This document shows, one piece after another, positions 42,610 through 51,528 of a DNA stretch of 64,000 nt. Origin of the DNA: an uncultured Massilia sp. (lineage in GTDB: Bacteria > Pseudomonadota > Gammaproteobacteria > Burkholderiales > Burkholderiaceae). How positions within the stretch are numbered: position 1 is the stretch's first letter; every line of letters begins with the position of its first letter. Location: positions 1 to 64,000 of the forward strand of contig CAMLMV010000005.1 of NCBI GenBank assembly GCA_946481275.1, given 5' to 3'. Below the pieces are notes generated by a model. The model did not search any database. It was not told where the DNA came from and saw only the letters and a list, made by a program, of their open reading frames with translations. A program made the translations under genes and the position numbers.

Positions 42610-43269
42610 TTAGTGAACGAACAGCAGGGCCAGCACGATCGGCAGCACGATGCCGAGGCCGATCACGGGCCACGTCGACGGCCGGTTGGCCGCGTGGTAT
42701 TTCAGGATCAGGAAACCGGTGACGCAAAAGACGACGCACGCGATGGCGAAGATGTCGATGAACCAGCCCCACACGGGACCGGCGTTGCGGCCCTTGTGCA
42801 TGTCATTCAGCCACGAGATCCAGCCGCGGTCGGTCGTTTCGAATTCGGCATTGCCGTCCACGCCGATACGCAGCCAGGCGTCGCCGCCGGGGCGGGGCAG
42901 GGCGACGTAGGCATCTTCCTCGCTCCATTCGGCGCGCACGCCGCGCACTTGCACGGGGAACGTTTGCTCGGCCCAGTCGGCCAGCGGGGCCGGCAGCGGT
43001 ACGTTCGCGTCGGCATGGCCGGCGGCGAATTCCTCGATCTGGGTGCGCAGGGCGGGCGGCAAGGCCGCCTTCTGGCGTGTGACGGCCGGCTTCGCTTCGA
43101 TCTGGGACGCGTGGTTCAGGGTGAAACCGGTGATGGCGAACAGCAGCATGGCCATCAGGCACAAGGCGGAACTGATCCAGTGCCATTGATGCAACTGGCG
43201 CAGGAATGTGGCACGCCGCACGCCGGGCAGCGCGGTGGAAGTCGAGGATGTGGAACCAGTCGGGAGCAT
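42610..43269 (-). CDS. PepSY-associated transmembrane protein
   Basis: A 219-residue inner-membrane protein of the PepSY_TM type: an N-terminal helix after RRATFLRQLHQWHWISSAL, a periplasmic PepSY-like loop (about 50-150), then two more helices after NDMHKGRNAGPVWGWFID. The conserved His in QWHW and DMHKG could hold heme, as in iron-reductase-like PepSY proteins. It is the first gene of the operon. The start is uncertain: the ATG at 43269 lies five bases from a Fur box, a TTG lies at 43275 and a GTG at 43221, and none has a good ribosome-binding site. Confidence 0.85.
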   Translation of the reverse strand: MLPTGSTSSTSTALPGVRRATFLRQLHQWHWISSALCLMAMLLFAITGFTLNHASQIEAKPAVTRQKAALPPALRTQIEEFAAGHADANVPLPAPLADWAEQTFPVQVRGVRAEWSEEDAYVALPRPGGDAWLRIGVDGNAEFETTDRGWISWLNDMHKGRNAGPVWGWFIDIFAIACVVFCVTGFLILKYHAANRPSTWPVIGLGIVLPIVLALLFVH

Positions 43270-43273
43270 ACGC

Positions 43274-43294
43274 AAATGATAACGATTATCATTT
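43274..43294. promoter_or_regulatory. Perfect Fur box of the flavinylation operon
   Basis: AAATGATAA-CGA-TTATCATTT is a 21-base inverted repeat with 9-bp arms, matching the GATAATGATAATCATTATC consensus closely. It lies immediately upstream of, or over, the first codons of the PepSY gene, so the operon should be induced by iron starvation. Confidence 0.9.
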
Positions 43295-43568
43295 AGGTGG
43301 TCAACCGCTGGTTCATGATTTAGTTGACAAGGTGAAAAAAAGTAATATCGGAATGAATAAAATGTCGGTGCGAGGTCGGCGGTCGGGCAATCCTTGCGTT
43401 ACAATACCGTGCGCCAATGGGCAGGTCGGCTGCATTGATTTGCCTGAAGAGTCCTTCCCCCACAACTTGATATGCAGTAAGTGCGATCCGCTAACCGGTC
43501 AGGCCGTGTCGCGGAAGGTTAGATTAACCCGCCCCATACTCGCGAAACGCGAAGAAAGGTGAGCAAGA
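43295..43568 (+). other. Intergenic region upstream of odhA
   Basis: About 270 bases without a credible gene separate the Fur box from odhA. It contains a TTGACA (43324-43329) with a poorly spaced TAATAT, and a TACAAT (43400-43405) without a good -35, so the odhA promoter cannot be fixed. A GAAAGGTGAG ribosome-binding site lies just before the odhA ATG. Confidence 0.5.
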
Positions 43569-46424
43569 ATGATGCAACAATATAACGCCAACTCGTACCT
43601 GTTCGGCGGTAATGCGCCGTACGTGGAAGAGTTGTACGAAGCGTACCTGAACAATCCGGGCTCCGTCCCCGACAACTGGCGCGCCTATTTCGACGCGATG
43701 CAGCACATGCCCGCCGTCGACGGTTCCGCGAAGCCGGACGTGGCCCACTCGTCCGTGATCGCTTCGTTCGCCGAACGCGCCAAGCAGGGCCCGATCCGCA
43801 CCGTGACCGCATCGCCGGACGCTGAGCTCGGCCGCAAGCGCGTTGCCGTGACCCAGCTGATCGCCGCTTACCGCTACCTCGGCTCGCGCTGGGCCAACCT
43901 GGACCCGCTGCAGCGCCAGGAACGTCCGCCGATCCCGGAACTGGATCCGGCCTTCTACGGCTTCACCGAAGCCGACCTGGACACCAAGTTCAACATCAGC
44001 AACACCTACTTCGGCCAGGAAGAAGCCTCGCTGCGCGACCTGCTGAACATGTTGCGCGACACCTACTGCCGTTCCATCGGCGCAGAATTCATGTACGTCA
44101 GCGATCCGACCGAGAAGCGCTGGCTGCAGGAGAAGCTCGAGTCGATCCGTTCGACCCCGACCTTCACCGCTGAAAAGAAAAAGCACATCCTCGAGCGCCT
44201 GACCGCGGCCGAAGGCCTGGAGCGCTACCTCCACACCAAGTACGTCGGCGCCAAGCGCTTCTCGCTGGAAGGCGGCGAATCGTTCATCGCCTCGATGGAC
44301 GAAGTGATCCGCCGCGCCGGCGAGCACGGCGTGCAGGAAATCGTCATCGGCATGGCCCACCGCGGCCGCCTGAACGTCCTGGTCAACACGCTGGGCAAGG
44401 CCCCGTCCGACCTGTTCGAGGAATTCGAAGGCAAGCACGCCGACGACCTGCCGGCCGGCGACGTCAAATACCACCAGGGCTTCTCGAGCGACATCTCGAC
44501 CCCGGGCGGCCCGGTCCACCTGTCGCTGGCGTTCAACCCGTCGCACCTTGAAATCGTCAACCCGGTCGTGGAAGGCTCCGTCAAGGCGCGCATGGAGCGC
44601 CGCGGCGACCGCCAGGGCAAGGAAGTCCTGCCGATCCTCGTGCACGGCGACGCCGCGTTCGCAGGCCAGGGCGTCGTGATGGAAACGCTGAACCTGGCGC
44701 AGACCCGCGGCTACGGCACGGGCGGCACGGTCCACATCGTCATCAACAACCAGATCGGCTTCACCACGTCCGACCCGCGCGACGCGCGCTCGACGCTGTA
44801 CTGCACCGACGTCGTCAAGATGATCGAGGCACCGGTGCTGCACGTGAACGCGGACGATCCGGAAGCCGTCGTGCTGGCCTCGCAGCTGGCGATGGACTAC
44901 CGCACCGAGTTCCATAAAGACATCGTCGTCGACGTGATCTGCTACCGCAAGCTGGGCCACAACGAGCAGGATACCCCGGCCCTGACCCAGCCGCTGATGT
45001 ACAAGAAGATCGCCAAGCACCCGGGCACCCGCAAGCTGTACGCGGACAAGCTGGCCGCGCAGGGCACCATCGCCGCCGACGGCGGCGACCAGCTCGTGGC
45101 CGAGTACCGCGCCGCGATGGACGCCGGCAAGCACACCGTCGACCCGGTCCTGACCGACTTCAAGAACAAGTACGCCGTCGACTGGGCGCCGTTCCTGAAC
45201 AAGAAGTGGACCGACGCCGCCGACACCGCCGTCCCGCTGACCGAGCTGAAACGCCTGGCCCAGCGCATCACGACCGTGCCGGAAAACTTCAAGCTGCACT
45301 CGCTCGTCGAGAAAGTGCTGGCCGACCGCGCCAAGATGGGCCAGGGCGAGCTGAACCTCGACTGGGGCATGGGCGAACACCTGGCCTACGCATCGCTGCT
45401 GGCCTCGGGCTACGCCGTCCGCCTGTCGGGCCAGGACGCCGGCCGCGGCACGTTCGTGCACCGTCACGCCGTGCTGCACGACCAGAACCGCGAGCGCTGG
45501 GACCAGGGCATCTACCTGCCGCTGGCGAACGTGTCGGACAACCAGGCCAACTTCACCGTCATCGACTCCGTGCTGTCGGAAGAAGCGGTGCTGGGCTTCG
45601 AATACGGCTACTCGACCGCCGAGCCGAACACGCTGACGATCTGGGAAGGCCAGTTCGGCGACTTCGTGAACGGTGCGCAGGTCGTGATCGACCAGTTCAT
45701 CGCCTCGGGCGAAGTGAAGTGGGGCCGCGCGTCGGGTCTCGTCATGATGCTGCCGCACGGCTACGAAGGCCAGGGTCCGGAGCACTCGTCGGCCCGTATC
45801 GAGCGCTTCCTGCAGCTGTCGGCCGACCACAACATGCAAGTCGTGCAGCCGACCACGGCCGCGCAGATCTTCCACCTGCTGCGCCGCCAGATGGTCCGCC
45901 AGTTCCGCAAGCCGCTGGTCATCTTCACGCCGAAGTCGCTGCTGCGTAACAAGGACGCCGGCTCGCCGCTGACCGACCTGGCCAAGGGCGGCTTCCAGAC
46001 CGTCATCGGCGAACTGGACGACAAGATCGACGCCAACAAGGTCAAGCGCGTGATCGTCTGCTCGGGCAAGGTGTACTATGACTTGGTCAACGCACGCAAG
46101 ACCCGCGGCACGACGGACACGGCCATCATCCGTATCGAGCAGCTGTACCCGTTCCCGCACAAGGCGTTCCAGGCCGAACTGAAGAAGTTCCCGAACGCCA
46201 CCGAAGTGGTGTGGACGCAGGACGAGCCGCAGAACCAGGGTCCGTGGTTCCAGATCCAGCACAACGTGTTCGAAAGCATGGAAGCTGGCCAGCGCCTGGC
46301 GTACGCCGGCCGTCCGGCTTCCGCGTCGCCTGCCGTCGGCTACACCGACAAGCACGTGGCGCAGCAGAAGGAACTGCTGGACACCGCGTTCTCGAAGCTC
46401 AAGGGTTTCGTCCTGACCAAATAA
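43569..46424 (+). CDS. odhA: 2-Oxoglutarate dehydrogenase E1 component
   Basis: A 951-residue thiamine-diphosphate enzyme that decarboxylates 2-oxoglutarate and reductively succinylates the E2 lipoyl group. The N-terminal E2-docking motif (SYLFGGNAPYVEELYEAYL abridged) is present, as are EIVIGMAHRGRLNVLVN, GD at 360-361 in the ThDP/Mg motif (HGDAAFAGQGVVMETLNL), VNNQIGFTT-type INNQIGFTTSDPRD and the C-terminal EQLYPFPHKAF. The length is normal (E. coli 933). A second ATG follows immediately, and either may be used. A strong terminator after the stop suggests partial termination before odhB. Confidence 0.98.
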   Translation: MMQQYNANSYLFGGNAPYVEELYEAYLNNPGSVPDNWRAYFDAMQHMPAVDGSAKPDVAHSSVIASFAERAKQGPIRTVTASPDAELGRKRVAVTQLIAAYRYLGSRWANLDPLQRQERPPIPELDPAFYGFTEADLDTKFNISNTYFGQEEASLRDLLNMLRDTYCRSIGAEFMYVSDPTEKRWLQEKLESIRSTPTFTAEKKKHILERLTAAEGLERYLHTKYVGAKRFSLEGGESFIASMDEVIRRAGEHGVQEIVIGMAHRGRLNVLVNTLGKAPSDLFEEFEGKHADDLPAGDVKYHQGFSSDISTPGGPVHLSLAFNPSHLEIVNPVVEGSVKARMERRGDRQGKEVLPILVHGDAAFAGQGVVMETLNLAQTRGYGTGGTVHIVINNQIGFTTSDPRDARSTLYCTDVVKMIEAPVLHVNADDPEAVVLASQLAMDYRTEFHKDIVVDVICYRKLGHNEQDTPALTQPLMYKKIAKHPGTRKLYADKLAAQGTIAADGGDQLVAEYRAAMDAGKHTVDPVLTDFKNKYAVDWAPFLNKKWTDAADTAVPLTELKRLAQRITTVPENFKLHSLVEKVLADRAKMGQGELNLDWGMGEHLAYASLLASGYAVRLSGQDAGRGTFVHRHAVLHDQNRERWDQGIYLPLANVSDNQANFTVIDSVLSEEAVLGFEYGYSTAEPNTLTIWEGQFGDFVNGAQVVIDQFIASGEVKWGRASGLVMMLPHGYEGQGPEHSSARIERFLQLSADHNMQVVQPTTAAQIFHLLRRQMVRQFRKPLVIFTPKSLLRNKDAGSPLTDLAKGGFQTVIGELDDKIDANKVKRVIVCSGKVYYDLVNARKTRGTTDTAIIRIEQLYPFPHKAFQAELKKFPNATEVVWTQDEPQNQGPWFQIQHNVFESMEAGQRLAYAGRPASASPAVGYTDKHVAQQKELLDTAFSKLKGFVLTK

Positions 46425-46438
46425 GCAGCGCTCATTGA

Positions 46439-46465
46439 CCCCGCGCCGATCGCGCGGGGTTTTTT
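46439..46465 (+). terminator. Rho-independent terminator between odhA and odhB
   Basis: CCCCGCGC and GCGCGGGG pair around the loop CGATC and are followed by six T. It lies 14 bases past the odhA stop and 29 before odhB, so odhB-lpdA may depend on read-through or on an own promoter. Confidence 0.88.
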
Positions 46466-46494
46466 GCACAGAATACAAAAACGGAGTTTTCTAA

Positions 46495-47754
46495 ATGGCA
46501 CAAATCGAAGTCAAGGTCCCCCAATTGTCGGAATCGGTCGCCGAAGCGACCCTGCTGTCGTGGCACAAGAAAGTCGGCGAAGCCGTCTCGCGCGACGAGA
46601 ACCTGATCGACATCGAGACCGACAAGGTGGTCCTGGAACTGCCGGCACCGGCTGCCGGCGTGATCGTGCAAATCATCAAGAACGACGGCGGTACCGTCGT
46701 CTCGGGTGAAGTCATCGCCATCATCGATACCGAAGCCTCGGCCGGCGTGAGCCCGCTGCAGGTGACCGCTGCTCCGGCCGCCGCTGCCGAAGCCGCTGCC
46801 GCACCGGCCGCTGCCGCTGCCGCCACCGGCTCGAAAGGCGACGTCGCCATGCCGGCCGCCGCCAAGATCCTGGCCGACAACAACCTGACCGCCGCCGACG
46901 CCACCGGCACCGGCCGTGACGGCCGCGTGACCAAGGGCGACGCCCTGGCCGCCGTCGCCAACAAACCGGCTGTGGCAGCTCCGGCACCGCTGCAGCAAGC
47001 CGCTCCGAAGGCAGCCCTGCCGCAAGTCGCCGCCCCGGCCGTGAACCTGGGCGACCGTCCGGAAGAGCGCGTGCCGATGAGCCGCCTGCGCGCCCGTATC
47101 GCCGAGCGCCTGCTGCAGTCGCAGTCGACCAACGCCATCCTGACGACGTTCAACGAAGTCAACATGGCACCGGTCATGGAAATGCGCGCCAAGTACAAGG
47201 ACAAGTTCGAGAAAGAGCACGGCGTCAAGCTGGGCTTCATGTCCTTCTTCGTCAAGGCCGCCGTCGCCGCGCTGAAGAAGTACCCGATCCTGAACGCGTC
47301 GGTCGACGGTAACGACATCATCTACCACGGCTACTTCGACATCGGTATCGCCGTCGGTTCGCCGCGCGGCCTGGTCGTCCCGATCCTGCGCAACGCCGAC
47401 CAGATGTCGATCGCCGAGATCGAGAAGAAGATCGGCGAGTTCGGCCAGAAAGCCAAGGACGGCAAGCTGACGCTGGAAGACCTGACCGGCGGTACGTTCT
47501 CGATCTCGAACGGCGGCACCTTCGGTTCCATGCTGTCGACCCCGATCATCAACCCGCCGCAGTCGGCGATCCTGGGCGTGCACGCGACCAAGGACCGCGC
47601 CGTCGTCGAGAACGGCCAGATCGTCATCCGTCCGATGAACTACCTGGCGATGTCGTACGACCACCGCATCATCGACGGCCGCGAAGCCGTCCTGGGCCTG
47701 GTCGCGATGAAGGACGCGCTGGAAGATCCGGCCCGCCTGCTGCTCGACCTGTAA
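46495..47754 (+). CDS. odhB: Dihydrolipoamide succinyltransferase (E2)
   Basis: A 419-residue core of the 2-oxoglutarate dehydrogenase complex. The lipoyl domain carries K44 in [14 protein letters not shown]. An Ala/Pro-rich linker (about 80-110) leads to the E1/E3-binding domain (about 115-155, [13 protein letters not shown] to RVTKGDAL) and a second linker. The catalytic domain has the [14 protein letters not shown] motif with H390 and D394. One lipoyl domain is usual for this E2. An ATG with the upstream ACGGAG ribosome-binding site begins the family N-terminus [15 protein letters not shown]. Confidence 0.98.
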   Translation: MAQIEVKVPQLSESVAEATLLSWHKKVGEAVSRDENLIDIETDKVVLELPAPAAGVIVQIIKNDGGTVVSGEVIAIIDTEASAGVSPLQVTAAPAAAAEAAAAPAAAAAATGSKGDVAMPAAAKILADNNLTAADATGTGRDGRVTKGDALAAVANKPAVAAPAPLQQAAPKAALPQVAAPAVNLGDRPEERVPMSRLRARIAERLLQSQSTNAILTTFNEVNMAPVMEMRAKYKDKFEKEHGVKLGFMSFFVKAAVAALKKYPILNASVDGNDIIYHGYFDIGIAVGSPRGLVVPILRNADQMSIAEIEKKIGEFGQKAKDGKLTLEDLTGGTFSISNGGTFGSMLSTPIINPPQSAILGVHATKDRAVVENGQIVIRPMNYLAMSYDHRIIDGREAVLGLVAMKDALEDPARLLLDL

Positions 47755-47829
47755 TCACGACGACCCGCGTAGGGCGGAAGGGCGCGCCGCCTGGCGCGCT
47801 CGTGCTGTGTCTGATGGAAGGGAATGATC

Positions 47830-48165
47830 ATGATCTCCGATGAAATCAAGCGTTTGCACGAACTGCACCAGGCCGGCGCCCTGACCGACGCCGAATTCGA
47901 ACAGGCGAAGGCGAAAGTGTTGTCGTCTTCGTCCACGGTGAACCTGAACAAGACCGCGAGTGCCGACGGCACGTTCGCGTCCGAGCTGAACACCCTGCGC
48001 CGCTCGCGCACCGACCGCTGGCTGGGCGGTGTCTGCGGCGGCCTCGCGCGGGTCTCGGGCGTGGATGCGTGGGTGTGGCGGCTCGTGTTCACGCTGTTCA
48101 CCATCACGTTCGGATTCGGGATCGTGATTTACCTGTTGTTGTGGATATTTGTTCCAGAAGAATAA
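47830..48165 (+). CDS. SHOCT-PspC small membrane protein
   Basis: A 111-residue protein. The N-terminus is a SHOCT-like helix hairpin (ISDEIKRLHELHQAGALTDAEFEQAKAKVL). After a Ser/Thr linker the PspC domain follows: RWLGGVCGGLARVSGVDAWVWRLVFTL and a transmembrane helix ending LLLWIFVPEE. PspC proteins modulate phage-shock/envelope-stress responses. It sits between odhB and lpdA with 75 and 33 bases to its neighbours, so it is transcribed with the Odh complex. The ATG at 47830 is preferred over the one at 47824 for its spacing from GAAGGG. Confidence 0.87.
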   Translation: MISDEIKRLHELHQAGALTDAEFEQAKAKVLSSSSTVNLNKTASADGTFASELNTLRRSRTDRWLGGVCGGLARVSGVDAWVWRLVFTLFTITFGFGIVIYLLLWIFVPEE

Positions 48166-48198
48166 CGTGTGCGATCGGCATACAAAGGAAATCGATTA

Positions 48199-49632
48199 AT
48201 GAGCACTGAAAAACAATTCGACGTCGTCGTGATCGGCGGCGGTCCTGGCGGCTACGTGGCCGCGATCCGCGCTGCGCAACTGGGCTTCAAGACTGCCTGT
48301 ATCGACGAATGGCAGAACGCCACGGGCGGCCCGGCACTGGGCGGCACCTGCACCAACGTCGGCTGCATCCCGTCGAAGGCACTGCTGCAATCGTCGGAAC
48401 ACTTCGAGCACGCGGGCCACGCGTTCGCCGAGCACGGCATCGACGTCGCCGGTCTCTCGCTGAACCTGGGCCAGATGCTCAAGCGCAAAGAGGGCGTCGT
48501 CAAGGCCAACAACGACGGCATCGTCTACCTGTTCAAGAAGAACAAGGTCACCTTCTTCCACGGCCGCGGCACGCTCGCGGGCAAGGCTGGCGAAGGCTAC
48601 GCCGTCAACGTGTCGGGCCCGACCACCGATTCGATCAGCGCGAAAAACGTGATCATCGCCACCGGCTCGAACGCCCGCGAACTGCCGGGCGCACCGTTCG
48701 ACGAGAAAGTCATCCTGTCGAACACCGGCGCGCTGACCGTCGACGCGGTCCCGGCCAAGCTGGGCGTCATCGGCGCCGGCGTGATCGGCCTGGAGATGGG
48801 TTCCGTGTGGCGCCGCCTGGGTGCCAAGGTCACCGTGCTGGAAGGCCTGCCGACGTTCCTGGGCGCGGTCGACGAGCAGATCGCCAAGGAAGCGCACAAG
48901 CTGTTCACCAAGCAGGGCCTGGACATCCAGCTGGGCGTGAAGATCAACAGCGTCACCAAGGGCGACAACTCTGTCACCGTGGAATACGCCGATGCAGCGG
49001 GCGCCGCGAAGAGCGAAACGTTCGACCGCCTGATCATCTCGATCGGCCGCGTGCCGAACACCAACGGCCTCGGTATCGAGACCGTCGGCGTGCAGCTCGA
49101 CGAGCGCGGCTTCGTGGCCGTCGACGACGAATGCCGCACCAACGTCCCGGGCATCTGGGCCGTGGGCGACGTCGTGCGCGGCCCGATGCTGGCGCACAAG
49201 GCGGAAGAAGAGGGTGTCGCCGTTGCCGAGCGCATCGCCGGCCAGCACGGTCACGTCAACTTCAACACGATCCCGTGGGTCATCTACACCTCGCCGGAAA
49301 TCGCGTGGGTCGGCAAGACCGAGCAGCAGCTCAAGAAGGAAGGCGTCGCTTACAAAGCCGGCACGTTCCCGTTCATGGCCAACGGCCGTGCGCGCGCGCT
49401 GGGCGACACGTCGGGCATGGTGAAATTCCTGGCCGACGCGACGACCGACGAAATCCTGGGCGTCCACATCGTGGGCCCGGTCGCGTCGGAGCTGATCTCG
49501 GAAGCCGTCGTCGCGATGGAATTCCGCGCGTCGTCGGAAGACATCGCCCGTATCTGCCACGCCCACCCGTCGCTGTCCGAAGCGACCAAGGAAGCCGCGC
49601 TCGCCGTCGACAAGCGTTCGCTGAACTTCTGA
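48199..49632 (+). CDS. lpdA: Dihydrolipoamide dehydrogenase (E3)
   Basis: A 477-residue flavoprotein that reoxidises the E2 lipoyl group and reduces NAD+. The FAD fold is [21 protein letters not shown], the redox disulfide C51-C56 ([16 protein letters not shown]), the NAD fold [21 protein letters not shown] and the C-terminal base pair H456-E461 ([11 protein letters not shown]). The ATG at 48199 is chosen because AAGGAAAT precedes it and the family N-terminus follows directly. It closes the odh operon. Confidence 0.97.
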   Translation: MSTEKQFDVVVIGGGPGGYVAAIRAAQLGFKTACIDEWQNATGGPALGGTCTNVGCIPSKALLQSSEHFEHAGHAFAEHGIDVAGLSLNLGQMLKRKEGVVKANNDGIVYLFKKNKVTFFHGRGTLAGKAGEGYAVNVSGPTTDSISAKNVIIATGSNARELPGAPFDEKVILSNTGALTVDAVPAKLGVIGAGVIGLEMGSVWRRLGAKVTVLEGLPTFLGAVDEQIAKEAHKLFTKQGLDIQLGVKINSVTKGDNSVTVEYADAAGAAKSETFDRLIISIGRVPNTNGLGIETVGVQLDERGFVAVDDECRTNVPGIWAVGDVVRGPMLAHKAEEEGVAVAERIAGQHGHVNFNTIPWVIYTSPEIAWVGKTEQQLKKEGVAYKAGTFPFMANGRARALGDTSGMVKFLADATTDEILGVHIVGPVASELISEAVVAMEFRASSEDIARICHAHPSLSEATKEAALAVDKRSLNF

Positions 49633-49661
49633 TATCTGGTTGACCGGGCGTAAGCCCGACT

Positions 49662-49690
49662 GGGGGTGGACGGCGTCGCTGTCCACCCCC
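49662..49690 (+). terminator. Hairpin after lpdA
   Basis: GGGGGTGGAC and GTCCACCCCC form a perfect 10-bp stem with a 9-base loop, followed only by ATCTTTA. Strong stem but weak T-run, so termination may be partial. zapE begins 20 bases later. Confidence 0.6.
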
Positions 49691-49710
49691 ATCTTTATGC
49701 GGCACTTTTC

Positions 49711-50808
49711 ATGAACGTCCAAGAGTACTACCAGCACGCGCTGACCGAGCGCGGATTCAAGTCCGATCCCGCGCAGCAGCGCGCCGTCGACCGCCTGCAG
49801 GAGGCCTACGACGACTGGGTCGCGTACAAGTCGCAGCGCTCGTCCGCGTTCAAGCGCCTGATCAACCGTCCCGACGTGCCGCAGGGCGTCTACATGTGGG
49901 GTGGCGTCGGGCGCGGCAAGTCCTTCCTCATGGACAGCTTCTACTCGGTGGTGCCGGTCGTGCGCAAGACGCGCCTGCACTTCCACGAATTCATGCGCGC
50001 CGTGCACCGCCAGCTCGACGAGCTGAAAGGCGTGGAAGACCCGCTGATCGAAGTGGCGAAGCGCATCGCCAGGAAATACCGCCTGATCTGCTTCGACGAA
50101 TTCCACGTGAACGACGTGGCCGACGCGATGATCATGTACAACCTGCTGTCGGCGCTGTTCGCCAACGGCGTGTCGTTCGTGATGACGTCGAACTACGACC
50201 CGGACAAGCTGTACCCGGACGGCCTGCACCGCGACCGCATGCTGCCCACGATCGCGCTGATCAAGGACAAGCTGGACGTCATGAACGTCGACGCGGGCAT
50301 CGATTACCGCCACCGCGCGCTGGAACAGGTGCAGGCCTATTACACGCCGCTGGACGCGGCCTCCGACCGGCTGCTGCGCGAGGCATATGCGAAAGTCGCC
50401 GACACGGCCGACGAGGATCCGCGCGTGCACATCGAACAGCGCGAGCTGCGTGCGCTGCGGCGTGCCGGCGGCGTGATCTGGTTCGACTTCGCTACCCTGT
50501 GCGGCGGCCCGCGCTCGCAGAACGACTACCTGGAACTCGCGAGCCAGTTCCACACCGTGATCCTGTCGGGCGTGCCGCGCATGTCGGCCGCGATGTCGTC
50601 GGAGGCGCGCCGCTTCACGTGGCTGATCGACGTGTTCTACGATCACAAGGTCAAGCTGATCATGTCGGCCGAGGTCGAGCCGGAGCTGCTGTACACCGAG
50701 GGCGCGATGTCGAACGAGTTCCATCGCACGGTGTCGCGTATCATTGAGATGCAGTCGCGTGAATACATGCTCGCCGAACGCCGCGGCGCGGCCGATTCAC
50801 TGGCCTGA
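49711..50808 (+). CDS. zapE: ZapE (AFG1-family) cell-division ATPase
   Basis: A 365-residue P-loop ATPase that destabilises FtsZ polymers under stress in E. coli. Walker A is G64-G-V-G-R-G-K-S71 and Walker B is ICFDEFHV; further AFG1 motifs are HFHEFMRAVHRQL, SNYDPDKLYPDGL and WFDFATLCGGPRSQNDYLEL (abridged). The ATG at 49711 gives the family N-terminus MNVQEYYQHAL. It directly follows the odh operon, a frequent betaproteobacterial neighbourhood. Confidence 0.94.
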   Translation: MNVQEYYQHALTERGFKSDPAQQRAVDRLQEAYDDWVAYKSQRSSAFKRLINRPDVPQGVYMWGGVGRGKSFLMDSFYSVVPVVRKTRLHFHEFMRAVHRQLDELKGVEDPLIEVAKRIARKYRLICFDEFHVNDVADAMIMYNLLSALFANGVSFVMTSNYDPDKLYPDGLHRDRMLPTIALIKDKLDVMNVDAGIDYRHRALEQVQAYYTPLDAASDRLLREAYAKVADTADEDPRVHIEQRELRALRRAGGVIWFDFATLCGGPRSQNDYLELASQFHTVILSGVPRMSAAMSSEARRFTWLIDVFYDHKVKLIMSAEVEPELLYTEGAMSNEFHRTVSRIIEMQSREYMLAERRGAADSLA

Positions 50809-50838
50809 ATCGCTGGCCTGAACGATCAAAGGAACCGA

Positions 50839-51516
50839 ATGAAAGCAGACTTCGTCACAGACACCCGTACCCGCCTGCGTGCACTGTCCGCTGCGCTGGT
50901 GGCCGCCTCATTGGCCACGCTGTTGGCCGCATGCGCCGGCCAGGACGTGGTGCCGCACGAGGTGCCGCCGCCGCCCGTGACGTCCGTCGCGCAGGCCGAC
51001 CAGCAGCTGGCCGCCGTCGCGCGCGAGCGCGCGGCGATCGAGGCCCGCTTCGCGGAACGGGAGCGCGTCTGCTACGACAAGTTTTTCGTGAATAACTGCC
51101 TCGACGAGGCCAAGGAACGCCGCCGCAGCGCGCTCGCCGCCCAGCGCGCGATCGAGGTGCAGGCCGAGCGCTTCAAGCGCCAGGCGATCGTCGAGGAGCG
51201 CGACCGCAACCTGGCCGAGGCGGAACGGCGCTTCAAGGAACAGGAAGCGCGCCTTGCGGCCGAACCGCCCAAGCCCGCGCCCGAGCCGGCGCCGCCGCCG
51301 CGCAAGCCGGCGGCGCCCGCACGCATGGCCGAGCACAATGCCCGCCTGCGCGCGGAGCAAAAGGACGAAGCGGCGAACGCGGCCAAGCGCGCGCAGAACG
51401 TGCGCGACTACGAGGCGCGCAAGGCCCAGTCGGAAGAACGCCAGCGCAAGGTCGCCCAGCGCAAGGCGGAGAGGGCGGCCAAGGAAGCGAAAGAGGCCGC
51501 AGACGCCAGGAAGTAA
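50839..51516 (+). CDS. Coiled-coil lipoprotein with Pro-rich linker
   Basis: A 225-residue protein with a lipoprotein signal (LATLLAACAGQ, lipidated Cys about residue 32). The mature part has long charged helices (about 55-135 and 160-225, rich in Ala, Arg, Glu and Lys) separated by a proline stretch (KPAPEPAPPPRKP). Two cysteines in RVCYDKFFVNNCLDEA could form a disulfide. It looks like a periplasmic structural or tether protein. It starts 30 bases after zapE and may be co-transcribed. No specific family is recognised. Confidence 0.75.
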   Translation: MKADFVTDTRTRLRALSAALVAASLATLLAACAGQDVVPHEVPPPPVTSVAQADQQLAAVARERAAIEARFAERERVCYDKFFVNNCLDEAKERRRSALAAQRAIEVQAERFKRQAIVEERDRNLAEAERRFKEQEARLAAEPPKPAPEPAPPPRKPAAPARMAEHNARLRAEQKDEAANAAKRAQNVRDYEARKAQSEERQRKVAQRKAERAAKEAKEAADARK

Positions 51517-51528
51517 GCGGCGTCGTGC

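Noticed and set aside
43324..43348. TTGACA and TAATAT as an odhA promoter
   Set aside because: Spacing is only 13 bases, too short for a sigma-70 promoter.
43206..43562. 118-codon frame in the odhA upstream region
   Set aside because: It crosses the Fur box and overlaps the PepSY gene; no ribosome-binding site or domain.
43524..46478. 984-codon open frame antisense to odhA
   Set aside because: It mirrors the codon-bias pattern of odhA on the other strand; composition is Arg/Val/Gly/Asp repeats without any domain, and odhA is certain.
48196..50724. 842-codon open frame antisense to lpdA and zapE
   Set aside because: It spans two certain genes and an intergenic hairpin on the other strand, with low-complexity composition.
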